64,000 bases of DNA from Glandiceps talaboti (lineage: Eukaryota > Hemichordata > Enteropneusta > Spengelidae): the NCBI RefSeq assembly GCF_964340395.1, contig NC_135560.1, positions 7,616,598-7,680,597 of the forward strand, read 5' to 3'. The number at the start of each line of letters is the position of its first letter. The stretch's first letter is position 1. The notes under the pieces are model-generated. The model had not been told where the DNA came from. It saw only the letters and a list, made by a program, of their open reading frames with translations, and made no database searches. The translations under genes were made by a program, and so were the position numbers. Positions 1 to 35,281 of this stretch are shown piece by piece.

Positions 1-23075
<23,075 letters not shown>

Positions 23076-23095
23076 TTTGTGCTGGTGTTTCCATT

Positions 23096-23104
23096 CACTT
23101 CCTG
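23096..23104 (-). promoter_or_regulatory. ETS-type site next to the AFG2B start
   Basis: CAGGAAGTG on the minus strand, an ETS/GABPA-type core, lies about 21 nt upstream of the AFG2B ATG. Housekeeping genes often carry such sites at their transcription start. The transcription start itself is not visible. Confidence 0.4.
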
Positions 23105-23215
23105 TCAGATGACCTTGCCATTATAATCTAAAAGGATAGATATACACATTAAACAATTTTAGTCAGGACTGCTTGCAGATGGAGAAACTACAAGAGTCAA
23201 TTTTAACTTAACAAT

Positions 23216-23306
23216 AGACTGTAAGATATGTACCATGTTGCGCCAGCTTCAACAGAGTAAGCCGATGCCTAAGCTTAGGGCATCCTGACACAGCATATCT
23301 TACAGA
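23216..23306. mobile_element. MITE, family AGACTGTAAGATATG, copy 1
   Basis: Begins AGACTGTAAGATATGTACC and ends CATATCTTACAGA, giving terminal inverted repeats of about 15 bp in a 91-bp body. Related copies lie at 34308-34407, 38155-38250 and 46978-47075. Confidence 0.75.
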
Positions 23307-23919
23307 TTAACAGCTGTGTGCTGAGGTTTTTCAATTCTCTCTGACTAGAAAATGCACATGTCTGCATCTACAAAATGTTATCTGTAATAGTCACTTCGCA
23401 GGTGAATATCACTGGATAATGACAATCCCACAGTGTACATGCATGCAGGATAGATTCATTGGTTTGGTACACACCTAGGCTTTATGTTTTTCACTCTTAT
23501 ATGCAGTAACAGAAGAGGACATACAGCCAGATTGGCCCATGTAGTTGGGGATGATGCTCATGTCGCACAAGCTCATTACATGAGCTTTGTTTGGTTAGGG
23601 GGAGGGGGTAGCTGACATCAATGCAATTGCTGAATTTCATTTTTGCACTTCTAACCAAACTTCAAAAACTTGCGATGATAGCACTGGTCCTGCATTTACT
23701 GCTGAGATCATCCAGGGTTTCAATCACACTGATGTTGATATGTTCATGAAAAATTTACTGCTGAAGGTGACATACAGACAGTGCCCGGTTTTCAGTTTAA
23801 TAGTATTTTACATTGTATTGATCCTAGATCCTAGTGGAGTGACCACTACAATTCCCATAGTGTACATCATATATCAATGTCTCACTTATATCTTTGTTTA
23901 GGGGGTGGGGGAGGGTTTA

Positions 23920-25722
23920 GCAGTAGAGAAACCGCAAAAGCATTCTATGCATACATTAGATCAAAGCAACGAACAAAAGAATCAATAAGTCAACTCAAAA
24001 GGGACAACGGAACAATTTGTGATAATGATTTAAGTATAGCCAATGAGCTCAACCAGTTCTTTACATCAGTTTTCACTAGGGAGGATGTGACAAATGTACC
24101 CCAACCAGGCAATATGGACATGGGTATTACTGCTAGTAACCTACAAGATATATATATCGGAAGATACAGTATATGTGCATTTGAAGTCATTAAATCCCAA
24201 CAAGTCACCAGGTCCTGATCAAGTTTATCCAATGATACTGAAAGAATGTGCAGACATATTAGCCCAACCATTATCAGTCATTTTCAACAGCTCTATACAA
24301 AGTCTCACATGATTGGAAAGTTGTAAACATCACCTCGATATTCAAGAAAGGATCTAAGTCAAGCCCTGGAAATTACAGACCAGTCAGCCTCACATCAGTC
24401 GTTGGCAAGGTACTCAAGACATGTCTTAGAGATGAAATTGCAAAGCATTTGGAACTTAATAACATAATTACAAACACATTGGTTTCTGTTCTCACAGATC
24501 GTGTCTGACAAACTTGCTTGAATTCCTAGAGGATGTAACAAAAGCAATCAACAACGGACAGGCAGTGGACTTATCTATCTTGACTTTGCCAAAGCTTTTG
24601 ACAAAGTACCACATGTTAGACTTCTCAAGAAAATACGATGCCATGGAATTAGAGGGAATATTGCATTTTGGATCCAGGAATGGCCGAGTAACAGAAAGCA
24701 GCGTGTTGTAATTCGAGCTAAGAGAGTTCACAATGGCAAGATGTAACAAGTGGTGTGCCTCAGGGTTCCGTTCTTGGACCAGTGTTATTCTTGATATACA
24801 TACATGATATCGATCAGGGTATAACCTCAAACATCAAGAAATTCGCAGACGATACAAAAGTGTACACACCATTAGCCACAAGTCAAGACCATGAAGTATT
24901 ACAGTCTGATTTAAATCATCTATGTGAATGGGCTAATAAATGGCAAATGAGTTTTAATGTAGAAAAATGCAAGGTCATGCATGTAGGTACCAGAAACACA
25001 AAAAAATGGAATATACAATGGGAGGATCTACACTCACAACAGTAGCAAATGAAAAGGACATAGGAGTCATTGTACATGAGACACTGAAACCATCCGTTCA
25101 ATGTGCTGAAACAGCAAAAAAGGCAAACCAAACACTTGAACTGATTAAAATGTCCTTCACAATGAGGTCAAAGGAAATCATAGTAAGGCTTAAGTCTATA
25201 AACAGTTTGTTAGACCTCAACTGGAATTTTCCATTCAAGCATGGTCACCATGGCTACAGAGAGACATTTCAAAATTAGAGAAAGTACAAAGAAGAGCTAC
25301 AAAAATGGTGGTCGGTATGAAGAACATCACATATGAAGAACAATTGAGACAGTTACAGTTGACAACACTGAGTCAGAGAAGATGTAGAGGTGACATAATT
25401 CAAGTATACAAAATTATCAACAATATTGACCAATGCAAGCTACACTTTCAGACTGTAGAATATCACTCAACAAGAGGACACTCAAATAAACTCCAGAAAC
25501 CATATGCGCGACTAGACCATCTCGACTAGACATCAGGAAACACTTCTTTACTTGTAGAGTAATAAACGAATGGAACAAGCTACCGGACAATGTAGTATCA
25601 TCAACATCTGTAAATGCTTTTAAGAATGCTATTGACTGATATTATGCTACGGAACAGAGGGATGTTTAGAATCCAATAGGATTACTAGTCCCGTGAACTG
25701 AACTGAACTGAACTGAACTGCA
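23920..25722 (+). pseudogene. Decayed CR1/L2-type LINE: reverse transcriptase, 5'-truncated
   Basis: Several frames join to a non-LTR reverse transcriptase: NKSPGPDQVYPMIL (about 24210), GNYRPVSLTSVVGKVL (about 24370), a palm segment with LDFAKAFDKVP-like spacing (about 24580), PQGSVLGPVLFLIYIHDID (about 24755), the catalytic FADDTKVY (about 24840), WQMSFNVEKCKVMHVG (about 24940), and the C-terminal LPDNVVSSTSVNAFKN (about 25580). Multiple frameshifts and stops break the frame. The endonuclease domain is absent. The 3' end is an (ACTGA)n tandem (25692-25720), which fits CR1/L2-type elements that end in short tandem repeats. It is not a host gene. Confidence 0.88.
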
Positions 25723-26589
25723 TTCATGTTTCCAATGTTCTGGGCTAGTGACTTTCATTTTAGGTTAACCATTATTGTTGTCATTAGCCAGAGTAACTAA
25801 CCCTGTACATATCTAGAGCTAACCCTGTATCTACAATATCATCGTGAGGCAGCCGGTGTGATGCGCCAACGTTTCCCATCTCCAAACTTTCTGGATTGGG
25901 TCATCACAGGGTCATCGTACATGCACACATTGGTCACACATATTAATGAGATTACCTACGATATTTGTTCCGTGTGTTGTGCATTGATGTTATCCCTGTA
26001 ATTTATTGAATGTGTGTGCCTTCATTTTAAAAATTATGATCCACAGTGTTTGTAGGATCGAACGAGAAAACTTTGAACCATTTTCACACCTAGTTTATGG
26101 TTTAAATGTGTTGACGGGAATACTACCGTCAGAGGAATGGAAAGAGCGTAGATATTCGATCGTTTGCTAATATTTGATCATTCGGTATGCAATTCTTTTG
26201 CAATTGGTGCGCATACATTTTGCTTGTGGTCTCGTAATACGCTGCGTCCATTGCTCTTTGCATGGCGGTGTTTAGAGTCAAGTCAGCAATATAGACTTGT
26301 GCACCGCCTGTAAGTAGGATATGGATAAACAGTTTTAAAAACTGTACAGTTGTGCTACAACACCATTGGCGGTATTTTTTTTGTTTTCCTCTTGATTAGT
26401 GATACTAATTTTTAAAAAAATACATAACATTATGATACAAATTTCAATAAAAATTATTCTTATCAATACACAACATGCATGTTTGTTAATTGCTTTATTT
26501 TGCGCATTTTCTCCCCCAGTGGATTACATACAATTCTCCGTAGTTTGGGGTTAGCTCATACAATAAATGTTGTGGGCTATAATGATTTA

Positions 26590-27095
26590 ATGTAGATCTG
26601 ACGGTCGGAATGTTTAATTTGTCGCAATGGAAATAAAAAGTGGGAAATTGAACAGAATTTCGATTCAACTTTCAAAACATACCAATCATTATAGAATAAA
26701 TGTCATTGGCTATCAGTTAGTGTAGATCTGACGGTCGGAAGGTTTGTCGCAATGGAAATGAAAGGGGGCAAAGTGAACAGAATTTCCGTTTCATTTTCAA
26801 AACATAATTTAATTTAGAGCAGGTCGACGCTCGGAAAGTTTTTCGCAATGGATATAAGAGGGAGCAAATTCAAATTTAACAGAATTTCAGATCAAATATA
26901 AAAGGTATCAATCACTATATAATAAATGTCATGGGCTATGATTTAAATAAGTGTATTTCTGACGGTCGGAAAGTTTGTCACAAGTTTCAAAATATCATAC
27001 CATTTTCTATATAGTTACCTTTAATTATTAAATCGCATGGTTCTTTGAGTAAAAGTACTGATCCGATTGATCGGAAATTTTGTCGCAGTGGAAAC
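26590..27095. repeat. Tandem repeat upstream of MRPL54
   Basis: About five units of 100-130 bp contain the phrase TCTGACGGTCGGAA followed by GTTTGTCGCAATGGAAA and GAACAGAATTTC. Starts are near 26592, 26718, 26817, 26950 and 27055. The last unit ends about 400 bp before the MRPL54 start codon. The units differ by indels, so the array is not recent. Confidence 0.8.
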
Positions 27096-27172
27096 TTTGG
27101 CGCACGACAGTGGGTTATGGGTTTTGCCTTGTTATGACATTACGTAATTCTCTGTTTAGAACTAGACGAGTG

Positions 27173-27204
27173 GTGTGTGTGTGTGTGTGGGGGGGGGGGG
27201 GGGC
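27173..27204. repeat. (GT)n(G)n tract
   Basis: GT run passing into a G homopolymer about 290 bp upstream of MRPL54. Confidence 0.8.
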
Positions 27205-27419
27205 ATCCACCACCTTGCCACTTCCGACGTCCCAAGATATCCGATCCGAGACATTTGACAGATGGAGCGATCATTGATTTGCTAGTTTTGTTGTATATTT
27301 ATGACCAGATATAACACGACTGAATATGACTTTTACCTTTCCATTTCATGAACATCAACAAGAAATCCAATTATTCAAGAAAAATCTGCATATTACACCA
27401 TTATTTCGGAAATAAACAA

Positions 27420-27495
27420 ACCCTCGTGTAAATCATGGGCGCGGCCATTTTGAAGAACCATAATGCATTGCGAAACTTGAGTACCGAGAGTCAAA
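27420..27495 (+). promoter_or_regulatory. MRPL54 proximal promoter region
   Basis: The 75 bp before the start codon contain GCGGCCATTTTG, which on the other strand reads as a YY1-type CAAAATGGC. Such sites are common at promoters of mitochondrial ribosomal protein genes. No TATA box is seen. Confidence 0.4.
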
Positions 27496-27604
27496 ATGGC
27501 TACTGTGCTGAAGTTTAGCCACATGTTCCGCAGTTTATCGCATATATATCGCAAACCTACGGTCCTTGCAACAACAACAGTAGCTCGATATGCTAAGAAG
27601 CCAG
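27496..27604 (+). CDS. MRPL54: MRPL54 exon 1
   Basis: Encodes residues 1-36 plus one base: the mitochondrial presequence and the RYAKKP boundary. The donor is AAGCCAG|GTAGGT. The start context is AAAATGG. Confidence 0.93.
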
Positions 27605-30060
27605 GTAGGTATCAACAATATGGTTATTTCAACAAGGATGTCGATAACAGCCTATGTTTTTACGTGGTGTACTGTCTCCTTGGCGGTTTACTACGGCTTG
27701 TTTATATATGTGCACTGAAACTGAACGTCCTTTCGAATCACACTTTAAAAAGTTTGGCCGTTTTGTCGCCAGTGATGAAGTTCAGTAGTTTTATTGTTTG
27801 AAGTGATGATCAGTAGTTGTATTGTCTGTGACCAGTACGTAGTTGATTTTGATCTGGCCGTTGTTCTCTAAAGAATATTCCCCGGACTTCCTCCTTACAT
27901 AACTCGCAAGGTAACTATTGCGTCATATTCCTATATACTCGGTGAACTACCACCCTGTGTCTCCACGAAAATGCAACTGAAACATTCATAGATTATATAC
28001 ATTCATATGTTAAATACTATTTAATATAGTAATTATTATTATTATTGGAAAGAAAAAGAACACAACAATGCTCAAAACATCCCATAGCTAAAACAGACAG
28101 AAACAAGATAGAAAATACACATTAAAAACAGCATTATGTAATAGAACAAGTAGAACTAAAAAACACAAAAAAACTGACAAATACACACATGAATAAATAT
28201 AAATCATTTAAAAATGCAGAAAATCTGCATGCAACTTCAAAAAACGTCAAGCAGAGGATTGCATTGGAATTAAGCACCGCAGATTAAAAAACATAATGAG
28301 ATGTAACTGAAGCAACCCCCTTCCACTGTTATAGCCATAGAAAATTGTACAGAATAATTATTTGGTGTGTACATGAAAGTTGAGGTTGACCATGGCCTGA
28401 ACCTTCAACTCATATGTAAACGTGCTGGTGGTGAGATTGAATTCATAGAAAATCATTTTGGCCTTGAGCTGACCTCAGACCTTTGAATAACAAGGATGTT
28501 GATGTTTACATTTAGATGTCTAGGGTGATTTTGATTACCTCCCTGAGGCTGCATGGTAATTAGATGATGTATGTTAGTGCATACAGAGCTGCATCTTATA
28601 CATTGTTGTGGCCTCAAACACATTATGAAATAAATATACATGTACTGTTACAGCTATCACAATCATATTCATTATTTCTGTATATTACTGTTCACCATGT
28701 CATTCAGAATTTCATCACGTGTAAATTTAGCTCGTTAAATACTCATGTGTTCAATGAATTAGTAATTATTTGTGTACAAACAAATACCTCCTTGGTAGAG
28801 AGATGACTTTAAAGAATAGACTATATAATTATTGTAATATTTAAGTGTAATTTCAGTAATTTATGTTAATGTGAACCTTTATAATATTTGTCCCAACATT
28901 AGACAATTTGAAAAGTTGATTTTTTGTGAAACTTCAAGGGAAATCCAAAGAAGGTTCATGTTAATGATAATGTTACTCTTTATATAACACACTCCCCCAC
29001 AGTGTTCTCCAAGGATGGTTTGCAAGGATGTGGCTAATTTGCATATTGATTTACATATAAATAATGTGGTAATTTGCATATTGATTTGCATATTGATTTA
29101 CATATAAATAACATGGTAATAGTGATCAGCATATGATATGCATGTCTTCAACACTGGAATAAACTCTGACAATGACATGTTTATTTTAACACATATGATA
29201 CACACATTGACATTGAGGATCAGCCATTTCTTTTTAAGTGAAAGTATTATTATGATTTTGTCATTCAAAGATTACTAACGCTCAAGGATGGTAGAACACT
29301 TTGCATGCTTTTGAAGCACGGTAGAAACATGCCAAGCATGGCGGCCTAGATGGCAAGGGTGGTGTTTGCACCATGCTTTCTCTATAGTGTGGAGAGAACA
29401 CTGCCCATACAGTTCTCAAAGTACTGTGCAATTATTACCCCTGGCCTTGACCCATGGTGGCACAATGGCCCTCTATACATTGTACTTCCTCAACTCGTTG
29501 TAAGCACACAATTCATTGAAGCCACATAGTATCTAAGTACATAGCATGCTCACTACAACCAGGGTAGTCTTAAGTTGTTAACATTGATGTAGCAATTTTT
29601 ATGTTTTTAACTGCAATATATATTAACTGCATGCTTCCTCGTGAGAGTATATTTTTGTGTCTATTGAGAATACCAATGGGCATTTGCAGAACAACATTAA
29701 ATAAATGTGTGTGATAAATACCTGAAAACTGTTCATCTTACATGTACAAGATTTTAATATTGGTTTCATTTTGTAGGTATGAAAGGCAAAGCCCCGATGA
29801 TCAAAAAAGAAGTCGGTCCCATGGTAATTGGTGACCCTGATGTCCTGGTGGCTCGTTGTGTTGGTGCTAATATTTACAAAGAAGGGCCAGACCCCGAATT
29901 AAAAGCAGATACAGAATATCCGGATTGGTTGTGGACTTTGAATACAGGACCGCCGGAATCCTATAAGGAGCTTTCACCTGACACGAGACATTACTGGAGT
30001 CGCTTGCGAAAACTTCAGATATGGAGGAAAAATGCTCTCAAAAAAATCAAACCCTTTTAG
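27496..30060 (+). CDS. MRPL54: MRPL54 (mL54), mitochondrial large-subunit ribosomal protein, 2 exons
   Basis: The join 27496-27604 plus 29777-30060 gives 130 residues (human about 138). Residues 1-36 lack acidic residues and are rich in K, R, S and T, as expected for a matrix-targeting presequence, and end in the RYAKKP motif also found in the human protein. The body matches mL54: GDPDVLVARCVGANIYKEG, EYPDWLWTLNTGPP, a segment with LSPDTRHYWSRLRK, and IWRKN near the C terminus. It is a structural protein of the 39S subunit in the mitochondrial matrix. The splice is CCAG|GTAGGT to TTGTAG|GTATG, phase 1, creating a glycine. No clear AATAAA was found within 400 bp of the stop. Confidence 0.95.
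27605..29776. other. MRPL54 intron contents
   Basis: No exon or complete transposon is recognised. A short direct repeat with TTTGCATATTGATTTACATA spans about 29035-29120. Short ATT runs occur near 28030-28045. Confidence 0.5.
29777..30060 (+). CDS. MRPL54: MRPL54 exon 2
   Basis: Encodes residues 37-130, the whole conserved mL54 domain, and ends in TAG. The acceptor is TTTTGTAG|GTATG. The methionine at 29779 is internal, not the start: it is preceded by an acceptor, and human MRPL54 has the same VMKG-type junction. Confidence 0.95.
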
Positions 30061-30610
30061 AAAAGTGTGTACTCATCATCTTGATACTTGTGACATGTAT
30101 TGACATTTGTGATGTGGCTGTCAATTCTAACAGGCCATAGGGATGCACTGATACACAAAGACAAAGATGTTTGGACATGCTCCAATGTGAGGGTGTGGGG
30201 GAAGCATTTGATAAAGTTTGATATTTTTAGTGGAATTATATAACACACATGTACATGGATTAGGAAATGTTATCATGGAATTCTAACTTGATGACTGAGT
30301 GGAAGCCAGAAGTACGAAGAAGCTGTGTGAATTAATTTGAAGTGCCAACATCTCAGTAAAGAGGAAAGCATACTAGTCTGGAGGGATTTTTTAGCTGCAG
30401 AAACATGAATAACCAGTGGATAATTGTAAATCACCAACACTAAGGCTAAGCACTTTTAATACAACAAAATACACACTAAAACAATATTGTTTGATAAAAA
30501 AAGTAATTTTGATATTGATTAATTTGATAGATACAGTGTTAAAACAAGTTCTTTTAGAGTCAGTTACATGTTACTTCATCAGCTTCTAGTTAATTATGTA
30601 GGAGACATAC

Positions 30611-30755
30611 AATTCTCGGTACCTGCAATTGTATTTTACCTCATGCTAGTGGGTCAGAATAGAACAAGACGGGCATCTTATTCTCATGTGCACCTACAGT
30701 AATGCATGTGTAGCGTGCGGAGCAAAAGTTCTAGTGTTGACCAAGAAATTAATTA
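30611..30755. mobile_element. MITE, family TTCTCGGTACCTG, right end lost
   Basis: Starts AATTCTCGGTACCTGCAATT and continues with GGGTCAGAATAGAACAAGA and TAATGCATGTGTAGCGTG as in the 14666 copy. The right terminal repeat is missing. Confidence 0.7.
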
Positions 30756-31458
30756 CCGTTAATCTGGCTAAACCCCATGCTGGGCAAAGGGTAAACAGCG
30801 CATGTGACTCAGTAGTAATCCATATCACAAATTAATAGACAGTTGTAATTGAGAACAAATTGAGACGAGAACCATGGTAGAAAATTTATCCTGATGATAC
30901 TTGCAGGGTTCTCGCACACTGTTTGCCAGAAACACTGACAACACAACTGAAATTTTGAAAAGTATGACGCCATAGTTTGATGTATGCAAATTAATTCAAT
31001 ACTATCACGCAAATAATATTCATAATTAATAATCACATACTGTCTACCAGTGATTGAGTTCGGGGATAGCAAAAGAGGGTGTATATGTAATTGGTACACA
31101 GAGAGAAAATATTGTATTTTATTTCTCTGTGCTATGTTTATTCACAGACTCTACATGTTTCGTGTAGGGTCTATGGTTTATTCCACCACATTACTGATGA
31201 AATTAGTCACTTTTTTATAATCTGTTTTGGGGTATCTAATGACGTAGTCGGATTAGATAACTAGTTTTCTACTATTTTGTTCTACTCTTATAAAAACATG
31301 TCTTCCATTTGTTGACACTGACATGTACACGCAGTACAGTAAATTTAGGCCAACACTGTCACAGTCCTGTCTGTTATGAAATGAGATGGGACAATTGTTC
31401 ATGATCAACTACCGTAGTATTTGACCCAAGTTAACATGTATCGTAGTGGTGTTAAGGC

Positions 31459-32010
31459 TGGGGAACAAAGTTAATGCTGTTTCCTGCTAGCTGCTTTAGT
31501 TGATGTCCAGTGGGCCATGAAAAGTCACCACTTTCACCACTGTTCATCATGTATCTTCTCTAAACATACAGAAGAGATACAATGTACAACATTGTTTGAA
31601 TTAGCCATGAACCGACATCTGTACACTGGGATAGAGAATTCTGGGATTGGTGCCCAATATTGACTACATGTATGCTGATGTCACCAAGAGTGTTAGTGTT
31701 CATAGGTCAATTACATCATAGACAGTGGACATAGACTTCTCCACTGTCTATGTGATTACATATAGGTAGAAACAATAGAGAGATTAGGTAGAAACAATGG
31801 ACAGTCGGATAGATAGGGGCACTGCACTGGTGACATAACTGACTGGGCACCAATCCCAGAATTCACTACCCCAGTATACATAGTCGGTTTATGGCTGCAA
31901 GAAAGTCATGTGATGTACATGTACTAAGAGTGATGAAGGGTGACTTTTCATGCCCCAGTGGACATAAACTAAAGCAACTATGACAAAAACAGCCATACTT
32001 TTGTTCTCCT
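31459..32010. mobile_element. Large foldback element (long inverted repeat)
   Basis: The left arm (about 31459-31656) and right arm (about 31844-32010) are imperfect reverse complements. Matching pairs include GGGATTGGTGCCC with GGGCACCAATCCC, AGCCATGAACCGAC with GTCGGTTTATGGCT, and GGGCCATGAAAAGTCACC with GGTGACTTTTCATGCCCC. The loop contains a second perfect stem, CATAGACAGTGGA with TCCACTGTCTATG. It is a diverged foldback or long-TIR MITE. Confidence 0.8.
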
Positions 32011-32739
32011 TTAAGGTTTACTAACTTTGGGGTGGTAAAACATGCATAGATTTCAACACCTTGTACCATCAATTTGGTGGGTAATCCTGCTAAAATATCG
32101 TAGGAACTTCCTCAGCTAGATTTTACAGTCTTACTACCCTTTTTAAAACAAAAACACTGTTTATCGTGTACAAACTGAATCTGTTTATGATGTTATCATT
32201 TCTTATTCAACATAAAGAAAAAAGTCTAAATTGTATATTAGAAATGCTGTCTTATTTGGAAATTATAAAAATTAAAACTTGGTCAAAACATGTTGTTTTT
32301 GCCAAACAACAGACTTGTAAGGTTACATAGTGCAGCTAATTTTGACAAGCAAGTCATTGGGTACTTGTCATTGACTAAAGTGACTACCTCTGGATTGGAT
32401 TCACCCTATAATTACATATGTTATGGTAGAACAAACTTACTTTTGTGTATGTGTGGAGTTTTTTTGTCCTGCATTATGTTCTCCTCAAAAGGAACATGAG
32501 AATTATGATAACTTTGCATAACAATAATAAATAATGTGATGTATAAACGTAGACAAGTAAGAAATTCCTTGTCTGTGGGATAAATAATCTGAAAGATGCT
32601 CATTTGGTGGAACCACCTAGTAATTACTGGCCTACAGGTAGGCAGTCTTGTAGTAAGACTTTCAGATCTGCACTACGAAGGTTGCCATATAGAAGCTAGA
32701 GATGATGGTGCATAGCTCCTCTCTCAGGCAAGCCTTTGA

Positions 32740-32900
32740 CAGCTTCTGTAGTGCTATGGGTGCTATGCGACTTTTGGTCACTTTTGAAGTTAGCAGAATT
32801 GCCTGAGGGTGTGGCAGCTAGATTACCCTCAACAGCACTTTGGGTGCTTTGCAACTTGTGGTCACTTTTAAAAGTTAGCAGAGTTGTCCAAGGGTCTAGT
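32740..32900. repeat. 85-bp direct repeat, two units
   Basis: GGGTGCTATGCGACTTTTGG (about 32758) recurs as GGGTGCTTTGCAACTTGTGG (about 32843), followed each time by TCACTTTT...AGTTAGCAGA. It causes open frames on both strands. Confidence 0.7.
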
Positions 32901-33917
32901 AGCTCGATTAACATGTAGCATGGATACCTCGTCTTATACCTCTATGCATGTACATGTATATAGACTCTGTCTTGAATAACAAGTAGGGGTTGATTTCACT
33001 ATTGTTCATTTCTGTGAAATGTAGTAGTGATATTGAATTCCTTGGTTCAAAATGTGTACACATTATATACCCATGTTGTGTTGATGTTACTGTGTAGTTG
33101 GTCTTCCACTGTACACTAAACCACCCCAAATGAAATTAATGAAGTTTTCGAGTAAAAAAAGATAAATGTTGCCAAAAATCTGGCACAGCAAATTGGAGTA
33201 GATTTATAAATCACAATTTACACAAACTCAACAAGATTTTATGACCTAAATATGCAAATAACCAAAATTAGCATATTAAATGAGCTGGCAATGCAAGTTT
33301 TAAATATTTATTTTGTCTCGTATATATGCAGGTGCGACCGGAACGCATTCTCTCAGGTTTTGATATCAGCTAAACTAAACAAACTACCATAACTTTTATA
33401 TTATTTGTATATTGTCATGCTAGTACATCTAATATTAATTTCTTGAAGCGTGAGATTGAAGTTTAAATTCTGTACGCTATACCAATGAGAATCACATATG
33501 TATTTCATTCTGGCGATTGCAGTATCTTAAAGACTGATAAAGATTGAGCTCAAACTTAACATAGCCATATGGGTGAGGATTGGGTATTTATTTTGGATTT
33601 TTTTAATTTATAAAATAATTTTATCATGTCTTCCTCCTTGAAAAATCAATGTAAAACAACATATGCCAAATCTTTGTTTGTAACTCAATACATTGCAAAC
33701 ATAAATAAATGTGTAAAATGTTTATTATTGTACATACAATAACAAACTTTTTACACATTTTTTTTAGTTTTTGCAATGTATTCACTTCCAAACATGAGCC
33801 TATAAAGACCACAGGCCAATTCTGTTCCTCCTATCCTAGCAGCATTTATATGATGCCAGTATTATATTTGTGAACAGTTACATTTTTGTACTTGAGTTGT
33901 GTGTGAATGCAACACCC

Positions 33918-34000
33918 TAGCCTGGAATCCATGTGCGTTGGGATTTTGTATTCATTATTAATCAAAATTCAAAGTCCCCAGTCGCCTGGATTCAAGGCTA
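33918..34000. mobile_element. MITE, family TAGCCTGGAATCC, copy 1
   Basis: Begins TAGCCTGGAATCCATG and ends CTGGATTCAAGGCTA, 83 bp in all. The same termini bound 59170-59268 and the element at 39357. Confidence 0.75.
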
Positions 34001-34307
34001 GCAACAACACAATGGGGTGTAGGGAAATTGTACTTTTTACCATTGTCACATTTCCAGATCAGTCATTCAAGAACTGTTGTATGTATGTATCAGTAATATT
34101 GTTAGAGTGAAAGATCTGTTGATGTTTCTGCTTAACCCACGCAACATCAAGTGTGTGTATCAAGTAGTTACAGAAGTGGACACAATGACAGCTCCTTCAA
34201 TCTATAATATCATGTTTTCAAAGGTCAACTATGTGTGAAATTAACACCTAATTTTTCACTATTTTTTGTAAACATGCATGTATTTCTCCATGTTTGTGTT
34301 ATAGTCT

Positions 34308-34407
34308 AGTCTGTATGATACATCCTGTGTTAGGGTGCCCTCAACGACATTGCCCCTCGGGATTATGAAGCCAGATGAGGGCAGAATGACATGAGGTATC
34401 TTAGTCT
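34308..34407. mobile_element. MITE, family AGACTGTAAGATATG, diverged copy
   Basis: Left AGTCTGTATGATACATC and right GAGGTATCTTAGTCT fit the family termini. It contains GAGGGCAGAATGACATGAG. Confidence 0.6.
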
Positions 34408-34530
34408 AAATCTATTCCTATTGCTTTCATTATGTAAATTAAGTTTGAATAATGTTTACAGTTGTGGTCTTTATAGCCTGGTGAGACTTTTTTTTAAGTT
34501 AACTTTTTAGTTTGTGTATTTTATAGGTAT

Positions 34531-34569
34531 TTTATTTGTATGTATGTATGTATGTATGTATGTATGTAT
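34531..34569. repeat. (TATG)n microsatellite
   Basis: About nine TATG/GTAT units. Confidence 0.85.
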
Positions 34570-34828
34570 AGATTGAGTGTTGTTATTTAGAACCTGATTA
34601 TCATGATAATAAAAAATACAAAGTTTAACATGCATTAACAAACACTATCCTATACTGGCATTGGTTACTTTTAGACCACGTCATCCTGTGGTATGTAGTA
34701 TGTATTTTGAATGTATTGTGTATTAACCCCTGGTCTTATTGAAATCTAAAGTTCAGCTAGTCTGTTTTACTGTTGGTAGTGTTTTCCACATTCTGCTCAA
34801 AGCGTTTTTAGCACAACTAGGCATCACA

Positions 34829-34935
34829 TTTTGTCTGTGTGTGTGTGTATGTATGTATGTTTGTATGTATATGTATATGTATATGTATGTATGTATGTAT
34901 GTATGTATGAACCGGTATGTATGTATGTATGCATA
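34829..34935. repeat. (GT)n/(GTAT)n compound microsatellite
   Basis: GT units followed by GTAT units. It creates the overlapping low-complexity frames seen here on both strands. Confidence 0.85.
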
Positions 34936-35281
34936 CGCACGCATGTGTGTGCTTGTGTATGTCAACATCTTAAGGTGAGAAACTGTTGGATCGATTGATT
35001 TCAAATTTGATAGGGACATGGCTTATGGTGTGTAGATGAAAAATTGTTCAAATGAAAGCGGTCCAATCAGTAACAGTGGTTTTCAAGTTTGTCCAAAAGT
35101 CATTTTCTGTCAAAATAGGTCCTAATTTACAGTAGAAGTATGGTTATGTAATGTTACATAATCACTTGGCTAAAGTTCATGGGATGTTCCATTATCCTGT
35201 AGGGGTGTTTGATGTTTGAGGTGTGTTTCTCTAACTGTGTATGTCAGACATTGATGTCAGTTGTGCGCATTACCATTGGCA

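Larger units (their letters stand above)
23076..27495. other. Intergenic region AFG2B-MRPL54 (divergent genes)
   Basis: The two genes point away from each other. From left to right the region holds the AFG2B 5' flank, a TGTAAGATATG MITE, a dead LINE (23920-25722), about 800 bp with no recognisable content, a tandem repeat block (26590-27095), a GT/G tract (27173-27204) and the MRPL54 promoter. Confidence 0.7.

Noticed and set aside
23877-25529. Host gene encoding a reverse-transcriptase-like protein
   Set aside because: The frames are broken by several frameshifts and stops, lack introns and end in an (ACTGA)n tail, as expected of a dead LINE.
29779-30060. MRPL54 starting at the methionine of exon 2
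   Set aside because: It would lack a mitochondrial presequence. An acceptor lies immediately upstream, and exon 1 supplies the conserved RYAKKP junction in phase.
34739-35019. Overlapping Tyr/Val/Cys-rich frames on both strands
   Set aside because: They are translations of the (GT)n/(GTAT)n microsatellite at 34829-34935.
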